Positions 34,414 to 44,491 of a DNA stretch of 64,000 nucleotides are shown here, piece after piece. Origin of the DNA: JALEFZ01 sp964564415 (lineage in GTDB: Bacteria; Bacteroidota; Bacteroidia; J057); assembly GCA_964564415.1 (NCBI GenBank), contig CAZMAV010000001.1, positions 124,001 through 188,000 of the forward strand, written 5' to 3'. Within the stretch, counting starts at the first letter, position 1, and each line of letters begins with the position of its first letter. The notes below the pieces were generated by a model. That model was not told where the DNA came from. It was given only the letters and a program-made list of their open reading frames with translations, and did not search any database. The position numbers and the translations under genes were made by a program.

Positions 34414-37400
34414 TTATTTGCGAAGCAATCTTCTGACAGTTCGCTTATCTCCTACCTGGATCATCATGATGACCGTTTTGCCAGAAGTTGCAACTGGCAG
34501 TTGGATCAGATGTCTTCCGGTATTGTGGGTACCCTGATAGGCCTCGTCCAACAACCTTCCCTGAAGGTCATACAACCTAATACTCACATCTTTGAGTCCC
34601 TGCACATTGAGATCAATGTTTACCTGGGAGTCAAAAGGATTCGGATATACAACAACATCTTCCTTTGGAAGGGTGCTCACACTTGAAAGTACCTCCACAA
34701 AAGCAGACTTCAATACGGTATCTCCTCCCGCCTTGTTGAAAGCCTCCAACTTCACCAAGTAAGTACCAGGTGTGCTGTAGGTAACATTGGGGCTGGACTG
34801 GTTAGCGACGGTTTGAGGCATACCGGACTCAAACAACCAGTAAAGAGAATCAGGACGGAAGGTACTTGCATCGGTAAAGGTAATAGATTCTCATGCGGCA
34901 ATATTGGTAGCACTTGCTGTAAAGTCCGCAACGGGGGGTTGCAGCCCGAGGAACTGCTTCCTGGCGATTACAACTGTTGAAGAAGCATCGAAGGTAACTT
35001 CTTCGAATGCACCATCCAGTTGGGTCTGTGTATTTCCTCTTGATGGATGCATAATGGATACAAACATGTAGCGAAAATTGGGAGAAAATGTCATTCCAGA
35101 AGGCTCTGAACCAGCAGGGGTAGTCATAAAAATATCAACCTGAGGCGCTTCCTGGGTGTGTCCCGGACGGATTACCCAGATGTGGTCATCACCCCCATCC
35201 TGCATGCCGTATAGGTTACCCAGGTCGTCGAAGGCAAGGTTGTCAATTCCAGTGCCAAAACTTGTAAACAGGATTTCCTCATCGGTAACGATTGGGTAGG
35301 ACTGTCCCCCAACCCATCCTTCAAATTCATCAATGGTAGAATCTGAGGTGTTGGCAAAACGATAAATGATGCCATTGCCCTTGGAAGTAAAGTAGATTTT
35401 TCCATCAACTGTCCCCACTTCTACATCCTCCACAGAGTTAAAGAATGTGCCTCCAACAGCCGCTGCCAAAGTATTGGTATTGTTACGCTCATTTTGGGTG
35501 GTATTTGGCACCTGGACTCAGCGTCCTGTGGTACTGGTTGGGAAACCAAATTCATTCAATGAATCATCCAGGCTAAGGGCATACAACTTTCCTTCACGCA
35601 AATCAGTTTTTTGATCAGCAACAAATTTGTAAACGCAAGAGGTTCCACCATCTTCCCCCATGTAAACTGTTACGCTGTCAGGAGCAGGTGCCGCATTCTC
35701 ATGGGACATCCAGCCCATCGCGTAAAGCTTGGTAGGAGTTCCAGTTCCGTAATCCCTTACCTTTTTGGTTACAGGGTCAATCTCAATGATCCATCCTACA
35801 TCGTTGTATCCATCGTTGTTAACATCGGTTACGTTGGGGTACTCTTCTGAAGTGAGGTAGGTACCCCAAGGTGTAATTCCTCCGGAACAGTTGGTAGCCG
35901 TACCACCACCCAGGGAATTGGCCGTAAAGTCTACTGCCCTTGAGCTATCGACATCCCAAAGATTCACTTCATCATCGAAGGTTAGGTCCAACATAGTTAC
36001 ACCTTCTACAGGTGAAATCTCATGATTGATTCCCAATACCCCTGCGGTACTGCTCATGTTGTTCATTCCGATAAAACCTGTGAAGTCATTGTTTCCAGGC
36101 ATGATTCCACCACCTATGGAGTAAGGGTCTCCTTCCTGAACCAGAAGCTGAAGCCTGTGGGTGGAAGGAATGCGGATAGATTGATCCCTGGGCCTTGGAT
36201 CTACTGAGGTGAAACAACCAATGTGGTCGTCCGTCATTGGATCGCAGTTGAACTGGCTATTCAAGCTAAACTCCTTCAGCTCCATGTCAAACCCAAGGTC
36301 AATGTTGTTCGCAGATACATTGTGCATTTCTACAGCCAAGGCATTCAGCCCAGCCTGGAAGGCAGACTTTGGAATGATGTAACCGGCATAGCTGGATTCA
36401 TTTGGGGTAAATCCTAACGCAACAGTGGAAGAAGTAATCTCTCCGACTGGAAGGTTGTAGCGAACTACTTCCTGTCCATTGATATATGCTACAGCCCCAT
36501 CGTCATGCTTGAGTCGCATCAGGATGGTGTCAGAAAGGTTTGCATAATCGTCAACGTAAATGTTCTTCTCGAAGTAATAGGTTACAAACCCTTCATTCAA
36601 CTCGGTATTCTGTCCATCTCCGAATCCGAAATCACCGAAATTGTATGACCAGGTTGAAAAGTCGTATCCAATATCTGTCCAATTGACATCATCCAGGCTT
36701 TCTCCTTCATCCTGATATGACCATATAGATTCTCTGGGAATAGGGAAAGTGTCGATGGGTGCAGGTTTGAAGATTGGTGTTACCTCCATGTCAAAACTCA
36801 GGTCTGAGCTGAATACGTCTCTCTGGTGAACTTCTACGGCAATGAGGTTTTCACCCTCCACAAAGTTGCTGCTCACAATCTCTTCGAAATAAGTGGTCTC
36901 ATTGCTACCCGAAACTGTACTGGGTGCCAATGTGCTAAAGGCTACTGGACCGCTTGGCATGTTTTGTCTGAATGCCTCTACTCCATTTACATACACAACA
37001 GCCCCATCGTCCCTTAACAACTTAAACTTCAAAGAATCAATGAAATCTGCATTTTCCACATCGAAGTTATGACGGAAATAATGGGTAGGATACTTGTTGC
37101 TGGAGTTGGGACCGAAGTCAAGCACGGTTTGCTCATTTCCATTACCATAATCCGCAATGGTAGATCCGAAATCCCACAAAGAATCGTTGTAGGCTAGGTC
37201 TTTCCAGTTGGTTCCCAAAGCAGTACCAGTGGTATCATATTTCCACAGAGAGTTAACCGTAATTGGAAATACACCTTTCTGGAAGCTGTTCAATTCGTAA
37301 GTAACGCATAGCTTTGGAGATTGAGATGGAGATCCATCGTAGGACTCAGCCACTCTCTCTCCTGTACCGGAGATGACCATCACCATGGCATTCCCTTCTT

Positions 37401-37907
37401 CTTATCCCTGGCGGTCTACAATTTCCTGGATGATAGCTGTAAGATCAGGGGTACGCTGGTCAGGACCAGCTGCACCCACTGTTCCCCATACGGGGATGCT
37501 GTCCCATGCTATGCTGTCAGCAAACCAAAGACGACCGGAGATGTCAAAGGAATTGGAAGAAAAAGTGGTGCCATTATCGGTGTCCTCAACAAAAATGTAC
37601 TTGGTACCAGCGATGTCGTCGTCCTCATCCACTGTAAACTGAATGTAGGCATTGGTGACGATGGCACAAGAACATTGGAGAATCGAATTCCAACAAACTG
37701 ATTCCCATCGTTTCCATCGCGAACCAGCTCAAGGTCTGAGGAAGTCAGGTCCATCGTGCCAGGACTCGAGCCATCAGCGCCCTGTTCTTCGGCATCGTCG
37801 GTAGAGGCATCTACCCTTTTCGAAAAAGTCAATTGGGCATGTCCTTGCATAGTAATCCCCATAAGGATTAGGAGCAATACCCAGTTCTTGCGTAGTAATT
37901 GTTTCAT
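34414..37907 (-). pseudogene. PhoX-family phosphatase with T9SS domain, multiply interrupted
   Basis: One gene of about 1160 codons is interrupted four times. The order is: signal peptide (MKQLLRKNWVLLLILMGITM), a carbohydrate-binding-like beta domain, two similar galactose-binding-like domains, a DUF839/PhoX domain, a PKD domain, and a type A sorting domain (VVVYPNPFDSQVNIDL). The PhoX part has GGITPWGTYLTSEEYP, MGWMSHENAA and SEPSGMTFSPNFRYMFVSIM. A frameshift lies near 37650-37665. In-frame stops, all in the same frame, are TAA at 37402-37404, TGA at 35518-35520 and TGA at 34891-34893. Homologous sequence continues on both sides of each lesion. Two of the stops (35518, 37402) lie where Trp would be expected from the family pattern. 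Confidence 0.88.
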
Positions 37908-38035
37908 GAAAGTTGGTTATTAAAAAATTTACACATGTAATTTTTTTAATAACTTTAACCTCGTCTCGCGTCTCGGATTATTTCTACTTTACTAACGCCA
38001 AAGAACCTTAACAAACAAATAACATTAGCTGCTGT

Positions 38036-38476
38036 CTACTCCACCCTGCTGCCTTCCAAACGTTCGTAGATAAACTGCCCCTGCTGCTCATAATTGGCCT
38101 CCATGTAGACAGAGTCTTCTCCAAAAAACTCCCCAAAGATCAGCGTAAGGGGAGAAGATGCATAAATCTGGACAAAACGGCCACTGGGGTAGAGGGCAAC
38201 TTCGTACTTTTCTCCCAACCAAATGGTCGGCAGGTAACCGTAGCCCGGAGCCACCAAAGCAGAATCTTCCTCTGAATACTTCACCTCAATCTCTTGCCAT
38301 CCATCAAACTGTTTGGTGGAATCGCCCCCAACCTCTCCCGACATGGAAAGACGGTAAACACGAAATTTTCCGGTAAATCCTTTCCGGAAATCCTTTTCAG
38401 GATCTAAGGTGCCTCCATCACAAGCGGCCAGGAAAAGAATGGCAATGACAATAGCAAAAAAATATTCTTTTTTCAT
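38036..38476 (-). CDS. Hypothetical lipoprotein
   Basis: A 146-residue protein with a clear lipoprotein signal (MKKEYFFAIVIAILFLAAC). The mature protein looks like a small beta-rich domain: FTGKFRVYRLSMSG, DGWQEIEVKYSEED, YEVALYPSGRFVQIYA. I do not recognise it. It is divergent from the DUF4382 lipoprotein gene with 145 bases between them, and it lies 128 bases upstream of the PhoX pseudogene on the same strand. The start at 38476 (or the adjacent ATG at 38479) is chosen to give a normal signal length. Confidence 0.72.
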   Translation of the reverse strand: MKKEYFFAIVIAILFLAACDGGTLDPEKDFRKGFTGKFRVYRLSMSGEVGGDSTKQFDGWQEIEVKYSEEDSALVAPGYGYLPTIWLGEKYEVALYPSGRFVQIYASSPLTLIFGEFFGEDSVYMEANYEQQGQFIYERLEGSRVE

Positions 38477-38621
38477 CATGTATTTTTTCTTTTTAACGCT
38501 ACCGCCATCCACATCGCTGCGTTTTTATGTTCATCCCCGAAAAATTGTAAAAAATCTTCATCAAAGGGGTGATGGGAATCTCTGGAATACGACTAAGGAG
38601 AAAAGTCAAAACCACAAAATA

Positions 38622-39584
38622 ATGAAGATGCTCAAGATTAATCTTAGAAGCCTGACCTGGATGGGAATTCTGATTGCCTTTTATCTGGTCGGATGCAAGG
38701 GAGAATTTGGAACGGTGGGCCTGGAAGCCACCGACAGCCCCATTGATGACCCTCTTTATGCAGATGTCTTTCTGACCATCGACGAGATCAAGGTAGAAGG
38801 CAAGTCCATCGAAGACTTCGAACGGCAAACCATCAACATTTCCCGGCTCCAAAACGGCCTTACCGAAAGCCTTTTCAAAAGCGATGTCGAAGAGGGTGAA
38901 TACGAGTCCCTCACCCTAGTACTGGACTTTGATGAGGACGATCAGGGAAATTCTCCCGGCTGCTATGCCAATACCAGCTACGACCGTAAAATCGACCTGG
39001 CTAATGGAAGAACAGGCAAGGAGGAAATCAAGGTCTCCAATGCTTTTAGCCTGAGTCCCGACCAGGAGATCAATTTCGTCATGGACATCGACCTGCGTAA
39101 GTCCATTCGCTCCAGCCAACCGGGGGATGAAGACATGCTCAGCCTTGTCTCAAATTCCGGAATTGAAGAGGCCATTCGGATAGAAGAGATCGCCAATACC
39201 GGAGACCTAACTGGCAGTCTTTCCTTGGACGGCAATATCGACAGCCTTACCCGTTACTTTGTGGCTTATGTCTATGAAAGAGGGACCTTCGACAAGTTTA
39301 CGGAGACCCTGGACAGCGATGGGGATGGCATTATTTTCGAGAATGCCATCAGCAGCAGTAAGGTAGACCTCAGTCAGGGCCAGGCGAGTCAGTCTTTTGT
39401 CTTGGCCTTCCTGGCAGAAGGGTCCTACGAAGTGGTCTTCGAAGCCTTCGAGCGCTACGAATTTTCTCAACTCAAGAAAGGCTTTCTGGTAGCCCAAGGA
39501 TATGAAGTCTTTCCTATTCCCTTTGAAATCAAAAAAGGTGAGAGTACCAAACTGGTGCTGAAAGGCATAAATGTCATCCCTTGA
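38622..39584 (+). CDS. DUF4382 lipoprotein
   Basis: A 320-residue lipoprotein (signal ending YLVGC, Cys about residue 24). The DUF4382 domain fills about residues 32-180: LTIDEIKVEG, then RQTINISRLQNGLTESLF, and VEEGEYESLTLVLDFDED, matching the family's strand pattern around a sugar- or pilin-like beta sandwich. A second beta domain of about 130 residues follows (YFVAYVYERGTFD, FVLAFLAEGSYEVVFEAF). DUF4382 proteins are surface lipoproteins of unknown function, widespread in Bacteroidota. The start at 38622 is preferred over an upstream extension of 71 codons that runs into the divergent promoter region. Confidence 0.8.
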   Translation: MKMLKINLRSLTWMGILIAFYLVGCKGEFGTVGLEATDSPIDDPLYADVFLTIDEIKVEGKSIEDFERQTINISRLQNGLTESLFKSDVEEGEYESLTLVLDFDEDDQGNSPGCYANTSYDRKIDLANGRTGKEEIKVSNAFSLSPDQEINFVMDIDLRKSIRSSQPGDEDMLSLVSNSGIEEAIRIEEIANTGDLTGSLSLDGNIDSLTRYFVAYVYERGTFDKFTETLDSDGDGIIFENAISSSKVDLSQGQASQSFVLAFLAEGSYEVVFEAFERYEFSQLKKGFLVAQGYEVFPIPFEIKKGESTKLVLKGINVIP

Positions 39585-39680
39585 TATTTGTCCAAGGGAA
39601 GAAGCCTTTATCTTGAATAAAATTATTCCTGGCTGAAAAGGCTAATCAGGCCAAAAAAGATTCGCGACTAACTTCTGTAA

Positions 39681-39714
39681 AAAGGATGGCTCTTGGGAAC
39701 CGTCCTTTTTTTTT
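39681..39714 (+). terminator. Intrinsic terminator after DUF4382 gene
   Basis: AAAGGATGG at 39681-39689 pairs with CCGTCCTTT at 39700-39708 (one G-T pair) and is followed by a run of T residues ending at 39714. It lies about 100 bases past the DUF4382 stop and ahead of the arginase gene. Confidence 0.8.
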
Positions 39715-39776
39715 ATGAAAAAAAACAGATATTCGCCCTCATCTCATTATTGCTGGACTTTTTCAAATACTGCTAC

Positions 39777-40727
39777 ATGAATCCCATCAAGATCATCAAA
39801 AACAGGTCTGACATCGGTGCAGGTACCCGAGGCTCAGACATGGGCATAGACGCCATAGAAATTGCTGCGATCAACGCTGACAACGATTATTTCTTTCGCT
39901 ATCCCTACATAGACCTGGAGACGGACAACGAGACTGTCTACAACAAGGTCAAAACGACCTTTGCCAAGCAGATCACCCACGTGCGGGAACAATGCCAGCG
40001 GGTTTCGGATGCCGTCCAACAGACCTTGGATGAAAAATACTTCCCCATCGTACTTTCGGGGGATCATTCTTCCGCCCTGGGCACGCTTAGCGGCGTAAAG
40101 GCTCATCTGGGTGAAAAACGAATGGGAGTCATCTGGATCGATGCCCATGCAGATTTGCATTCTCCCTACACTTCCCCTTCCGGAAACGTCCATGGCATGC
40201 CCCTGGCCGCGGCCCTAGGTGAAGACAACCTGAAGGCCCGTATCAACGAGGTCACTAAGCAGACCATAGGAGAGTGGGAAAAAATGAAGGACATTGGCAA
40301 GCCTGGACCTAAATTTCTGCCTTCTGATCTGATTCACTTTGGAATGAGAGATACCGAAGCCTCTGAGGAACAGCTCTGTGAGAGGCTGGGTATACGCAAT
40401 TACATGGTTCATGAGCTAAGGTACAGGGGCATGGAAACCTGTATGAAGGAGGCTATTGCCCGACTTTCCGGCTGCGATGCCATCTATATTTCATTTGACG
40501 TGGATAGCCTGGACTGCGATTTGGTATCTCGCGGAACGGGGACTCCGGTTTCCAAAGGCTTTGATCCAGAAGAAGTCAAAGCCATCATTCAATCCCTCAT
40601 GGGTACGGGAAAGGTGGTCTGCCTGGAGGTGACCGAGGTTAATCCTCTTTTGGACTACAAGGGAAACAAAATGGCGGAAACGGCTTTTGAGGTGCTGGAT
40701 GCTGTATCCCCCGCGATCCTGGGCTGA
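39777..40727 (+). CDS. Arginase (ureohydrolase family)
   Basis: A 316-residue binuclear manganese enzyme that hydrolyses arginine to ornithine and urea. All metal-ligand motifs are visible: VLSGDHSSALG (His), WIDAHADLHSP (Asp, His, Asp) and ISFDVDSLDCDLVSRGTG (Asp, Asp). PSGNVHGMPLAAALG contributes the substrate-side residues. Length is normal. A longer in-frame reading (39693) runs through the tail of the upstream terminator, so the ATG at 39777 is chosen. Agmatinase or formiminoglutamase are alternatives in the same family; the VHGMPLA motif favours arginase. It lies about 0.9 kb upstream of the arginine biosynthesis operon. Confidence 0.85.
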   Translation: MNPIKIIKNRSDIGAGTRGSDMGIDAIEIAAINADNDYFFRYPYIDLETDNETVYNKVKTTFAKQITHVREQCQRVSDAVQQTLDEKYFPIVLSGDHSSALGTLSGVKAHLGEKRMGVIWIDAHADLHSPYTSPSGNVHGMPLAAALGEDNLKARINEVTKQTIGEWEKMKDIGKPGPKFLPSDLIHFGMRDTEASEEQLCERLGIRNYMVHELRYRGMETCMKEAIARLSGCDAIYISFDVDSLDCDLVSRGTGTPVSKGFDPEEVKAIIQSLMGTGKVVCLEVTEVNPLLDYKGNKMAETAFEVLDAVSPAILG

Positions 40728-40736
40728 TACACCCTG

Positions 40737-41465
40737 CTAGGCCTTGACCTTCAAGGCTTCCATGTCTGCTTTGTCCAGTTGGTAGACATATTGAAAGATA
40801 CTGAAGCAGGCCATTCCTCCAAATACATGCCATAGAAAGTGGGTGCCGATTCCGTCGAGGTTTTCCTGCACCCAGGGGGTGAAGTCAAGCATTCTGAAGC
40901 CCAGGGCCAGAACAAAAGAAAGTATGCCCAGAAAAATCCATTTGCTCTTGAAAAAGCGGGTCTGGTAGAGAAGCTGGGATACGGGGATTACAATGATGGT
41001 CGCCATCATCCCATAGTTGATATTGACCATGAAGCGCTCCCGCATTCCCGAGAATGCGATGGCAAAGCTAAGGCCTACAAAGATCCCGGCAGCTATTCCC
41101 AGGCGCAGCCATGAAGCTCCGGCCATCTTATAAAAATAAGCCGCCGCTGCCATACAGAGGATCATAATGGGCAGCCAGTCCATGTGGAGAAAAATGGGGT
41201 GGACCCGAAAAAGGTGGTAGATGGTTCCTCCAATTCCACCGATCAAGAGGACAATCAGACCAAAAACCATAAATGGGTGCTGCCTTGCTTCCCCTCTGAT
41301 TTTCCAGGCAAAATAAGCCACAATCAACAGGAATAGGGCAGCCGAAAGGCCATTGATCGGCTCCACGATCAATTCATCGAAGTTGGATTCGGTATACATC
41401 GGCCCATCGTCGCGCTGAAGGTTTTCACCCCCTCTTTTTTGAAATTGGAGGATTATTTCGATCAT
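40737..41465 (-). CDS. Ceramidase-like (CREST superfamily) membrane protein
   Basis: A 242-residue protein with seven predicted membrane helices. It resembles the alkaline ceramidase/hemolysin III-like CREST superfamily: DDGPMYTESNFDELIVEPIN near the N-terminus (acidic and Glu residues before helix 1), GGIGGTIYHLF in helix 2-3, and GTHFLWHVFGGMACFSIFQY in the last helix with the paired His. These His and Asp residues are the presumed zinc site of the superfamily, which suggests an amide or lipid hydrolase. The real substrate is unknown. It is convergent with arginase (10 bases) and divergent from the arginine operon. Confidence 0.75.
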   Translation of the reverse strand: MIEIILQFQKRGGENLQRDDGPMYTESNFDELIVEPINGLSAALFLLIVAYFAWKIRGEARQHPFMVFGLIVLLIGGIGGTIYHLFRVHPIFLHMDWLPIMILCMAAAAYFYKMAGASWLRLGIAAGIFVGLSFAIAFSGMRERFMVNINYGMMATIIVIPVSQLLYQTRFFKSKWIFLGILSFVLALGFRMLDFTPWVQENLDGIGTHFLWHVFGGMACFSIFQYVYQLDKADMEALKVKA

Positions 41466-41630
41466 TTGGTAAAAATAGGGAAAAAGTCCCAAATGTATAG
41501 GATTAGGTCAGGACAGGGATACCTGAAAGAAGGAGCTTCCCAGCAGCAAGAAAACAATGTCTATCATCATATAATTCTAAAAAAATGCTCATATTTTGTC
41601 AAAATTGAAAAGAAAGCCTTGTTTTCACCT

Positions 41631-42296
41631 ATGAATGTAACTGTACATGTCGCTCAGGAAGAAGATCAGGACTTGGCGGAAGCCATTTGCCAGATGATAG
41701 AGGAGGCTGCCAAGGCCAGGGGTACTGGTATAGCTAAACGGGAGCCTAACTACATCAGTCAAAAAATTAAAAGGGGCAATGCCATTATAGCCAAGGTAGA
41801 TGGAGAACTGGCGGGATTTTGCTATATCGAGACCTGGCAGCACAATCGGTATGTAGCGAATTCAGGTCTGATTGTAGCCCCTCGATTTAGAGGACTAGGA
41901 CTGGCCAAAAATATCAAAAAAAAGGCCTTTGAACTGTCGAAGGAGAAGTTTCCTGAGGCTAGAATTTTTGGCATTACCACCAGCCTGGCCGTCATGAAGA
42001 TCAATGCCGAATTAGGATATAAGCCTGTTACTTTTTCGGAGCTTACCCATGATGAGGTCTTTTGGCAGGGTTGCTCTTCCTGCCCCAATTATGATATTCT
42101 CACCCGCAACGAGAAAAAGATATGTCTCTGCACCGGCATGCTCTACCAGCCGGATCAAGAGGAGAAGGAAGCTAAGGCCCTTCAGGAAAGGTGGCAGCGC
42201 TACAAAGATCACCTGCGAAAGCGAAGCAGCAACAAATTGCTCCAGAAAATTCGGAAAAATCTATTTGGCAAGGTAGACAACAAAAAAACAAGTTAA
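41631..42296 (+). CDS. GNAT acetyltransferase heading the arginine operon
   Basis: A 221-residue GNAT-fold protein. The acetyl-CoA site is seen in NSGLIVAPRFRGLGLAKNIKKKAF. The C-terminal part has two Cys groups, FWQGCSSCPNYDIL and ICLCTGMLY, typical of the GNAT that starts arginine operons in Bacteroidota. By position it is the probable source of the N-acyl glutamate that feeds ArgB, replacing the classical ArgA or ArgJ. This assignment is established only by context for the family, not directly shown. The start at 41631 is chosen because an upstream extension of 64 codons overlaps the divergent ceramidase-like gene. argG begins 5 bases after its stop. Confidence 0.82.
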   Translation: MNVTVHVAQEEDQDLAEAICQMIEEAAKARGTGIAKREPNYISQKIKRGNAIIAKVDGELAGFCYIETWQHNRYVANSGLIVAPRFRGLGLAKNIKKKAFELSKEKFPEARIFGITTSLAVMKINAELGYKPVTFSELTHDEVFWQGCSSCPNYDILTRNEKKICLCTGMLYQPDQEEKEAKALQERWQRYKDHLRKRSSNKLLQKIRKNLFGKVDNKKTS

Positions 42297-42301
42297 CCCC
42301 T

Positions 42302-43510
42302 ATGGCAAAGGTAGTTTTGGCTTACTCAGGAGGCCTGGATACCTCCTACTGTGTGGCCTATCTCAAGGAGAAGGGCCATGAAGTCCACGCTGCCACCGTC
42401 AACACGGGCAGCTTCTCAAAGGCTGAACTGGCCGATATCGAAGAAAGGGCCTGGCAGTTGGGCGTGGATTCCTTTGAAGTGCTGGAAGAAACCTCTGCTT
42501 ACTATGACAACTGTGTCAAATACCTGCTTTTTGGCAATATCCTTAAAAATCACAGCTATCCCCTGTCAGTCAGTGCCGAACGGATGTTTCAGGCCATGGC
42601 CATCGCCCGATACGCGAAAAAACTAAAAGCCGAAGCCATCGCCCATGGTTCTACCGGAGCCGGCAACGATCAGGTTCGCTTTGACCTGGCTTTTCAGATA
42701 TGGATGCCCCAGGCCGAGATCATTACCCCCATTCGCGACCAAAAACTTTCCCGTGAAGAAGAAGTGGCCTTCCTTCAGAAAAGAGGGGTAGAAATTTCCA
42801 TAGAAAAAGCCCAATACTCTATCAATAAGGGCCTTTGGGGTACCTCCGTGGGAGGAAAAGAAACCCTCAACTCCTGGGAGAGCCTTCCGGAAAATGCTTT
42901 TCCCCATCCCCTCAAGACCCAAAAAACCGAAGAAATCATCCTGGAATTTAAAAAGGGAGAGTGCCTGGGCATAGACGGGAAGGATTACTCGGCATTGGAG
43001 GCCATAGAAGTACTGGAGCAACTTGCAGCCCCCTTTGCCCCGGGTAGAGGCCTCCACGTAGGCGATACCATTATCGGAATCAAAGGAAGGGTGGGCTTCG
43101 AGGCTGCCGCCCCTCTCATCCTCATCAAGGCCCATCAATTGCTTGAAAAACACGTACTTACCAAGTGGCAGATGTACTGGAAAGAGCAGTTGGCCAATTG
43201 GTATGGCATGCTCCTACACGAAGGCCAGTTTTTGGAGCCTGTCATGCGAAACATCGAATCATTTCTGGAGGATAGCCAGGCCACCGTATCAGGCAGGGTG
43301 AGGGTCAGGCTGTCTCCCTACCATTTTGAAGCCCTGGGGGTGGATTCACCGCACGACCTCATGTCAGATAAGTTTGGCAGTTATGGGGAAATGAACCGGG
43401 CCTGGTCAGGAGAGGATGTCAAGGGATTCACCAAAATCCTGTCCAACAGCTCAAATATTTTTTACCAGGTCAACAGGGATCTATTTCAAAATTTTATTGA
43501 AGATGAGTGA
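42302..43510 (+). CDS. argG: Argininosuccinate synthase
   Basis: ArgG joins citrulline and aspartate with ATP to form argininosuccinate. The 402-residue protein opens with the PP-loop VVLAYSGGLDTSYCVAYL. It also has AIAHGSTGAGNDQVRFD (citrulline/aspartate site) and GRVRVRLSPYHFEALG. It is somewhat diverged from the E. coli type but of normal length. The start at 42302 lies just before the PP-loop. It is the second gene of the operon, and its last 8 bases overlap the argC start. Confidence 0.92.
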   Translation: MAKVVLAYSGGLDTSYCVAYLKEKGHEVHAATVNTGSFSKAELADIEERAWQLGVDSFEVLEETSAYYDNCVKYLLFGNILKNHSYPLSVSAERMFQAMAIARYAKKLKAEAIAHGSTGAGNDQVRFDLAFQIWMPQAEIITPIRDQKLSREEEVAFLQKRGVEISIEKAQYSINKGLWGTSVGGKETLNSWESLPENAFPHPLKTQKTEEIILEFKKGECLGIDGKDYSALEAIEVLEQLAAPFAPGRGLHVGDTIIGIKGRVGFEAAAPLILIKAHQLLEKHVLTKWQMYWKEQLANWYGMLLHEGQFLEPVMRNIESFLEDSQATVSGRVRVRLSPYHFEALGVDSPHDLMSDKFGSYGEMNRAWSGEDVKGFTKILSNSSNIFYQVNRDLFQNFIEDE

Positions 43511-44483
43511 GAAAGAAAAGGTCCGCATAGGCATCGTGGGAGGGGCAGGCTACACGGCCGGCGAATTGCTCCGCCTCCTGCTCAGACATCCGAGGGTGAA
43601 AATTTCCTTTGTACAAAGCAATAGCCAGGTAGACAGGCCTATCAGTAGTGTACATGGTGACCTCATAGGAGAAACCCCATTGACCTTTGTCCCTGAGGTT
43701 CATGATGACATCGACCTCCTCTTTTTTTGTGGGGGTCATGGAAAGACAAAGGCCTTTCTGGATGCTCATCCCATCGGAAATAAGATAGCCCTTATCGACT
43801 TGAGCAATGAATTTCGGCTTAGAAGCCCCGACCACGATTATGTCTACGGCCTTCCTGAATTATACAGGGAGGAGATTCGCCAATCCCGACGTATTGCTAA
43901 TCCGGGATGTTTTGCCACCTGCATCCAGTTGGCCCTCCTCCCCCTGGCTCAAAGCGGAGGCTGGACCCATGAGGTTCACCTCAGCGGAATCACAGGTGTA
44001 ACCGGAGCGGGTCAGCAGCCAAGTCCCTCCACGCATTTTGCCTGGCGCAGCCACAACCTCTCGGTCTACAAAGCATTTACCCATCAACACCTGGCAGAAA
44101 TTCGCCAGAGCCTGGAAGATGCTGCCGGAACCCTAGGACCCGACCTCCATTTTATTCCCATGAGAGGGCCTTTCAGTAGGGGTATTCTGGTCTCAGCCCA
44201 TCTCAGGAGCGACTGGAAACTGGAGGATGCCCGCCATTATTACAAAAAATACTATGAAGCCCATCCATTTACCCACCTGGTTGAGGAAAATCCCCACCTC
44301 AAGCAGGTAGTCAATACCAACAAAGCCCTGGTATTCCTGGAAAAACATGGAGATCAGCTTCACATCGTCAGCCTGATCGACAACCTGCTCAAGGGAGCTT
44401 CGGGACAGGCAGTTCAAAATATGAACCTTATGTTTGGCTTTGAGGAGGACCTGGGACTTCGGCTCAAAGCCAGCGCATTTTAA
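43503..44483 (+). CDS. argC: N-acetyl-gamma-glutamyl-phosphate reductase
   Basis: ArgC reduces N-acyl-glutamyl phosphate to the semialdehyde with NADPH. The 326-residue protein shows IGIVGGAGYTAGELLRLLLRHP (NADP-binding, family signature) and the catalytic Cys in IANPGCFATCIQLALLP. The His-containing GPFSRGILVSAHL segment is close to the active site in the family. It overlaps argG by 8 bases and argF' begins 8 bases after its stop. No argD follows, although many Bacteroidota operons place argD here. Confidence 0.93.
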   Translation: MSEKEKVRIGIVGGAGYTAGELLRLLLRHPRVKISFVQSNSQVDRPISSVHGDLIGETPLTFVPEVHDDIDLLFFCGGHGKTKAFLDAHPIGNKIALIDLSNEFRLRSPDHDYVYGLPELYREEIRQSRRIANPGCFATCIQLALLPLAQSGGWTHEVHLSGITGVTGAGQQPSPSTHFAWRSHNLSVYKAFTHQHLAEIRQSLEDAAGTLGPDLHFIPMRGPFSRGILVSAHLRSDWKLEDARHYYKKYYEAHPFTHLVEENPHLKQVVNTNKALVFLEKHGDQLHIVSLIDNLLKGASGQAVQNMNLMFGFEEDLGLRLKASAF

Positions 44484-44491
44484 GTTTTCCC

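Noticed and set aside
34891..37404. Reassigned TGA codon (read as Trp or Gly) instead of a pseudogene
   Set aside because: TGA ends other genes in the window, for example gldF, the break set also includes TAA and a frameshift, and code changes of this kind are not known in Bacteroidota.
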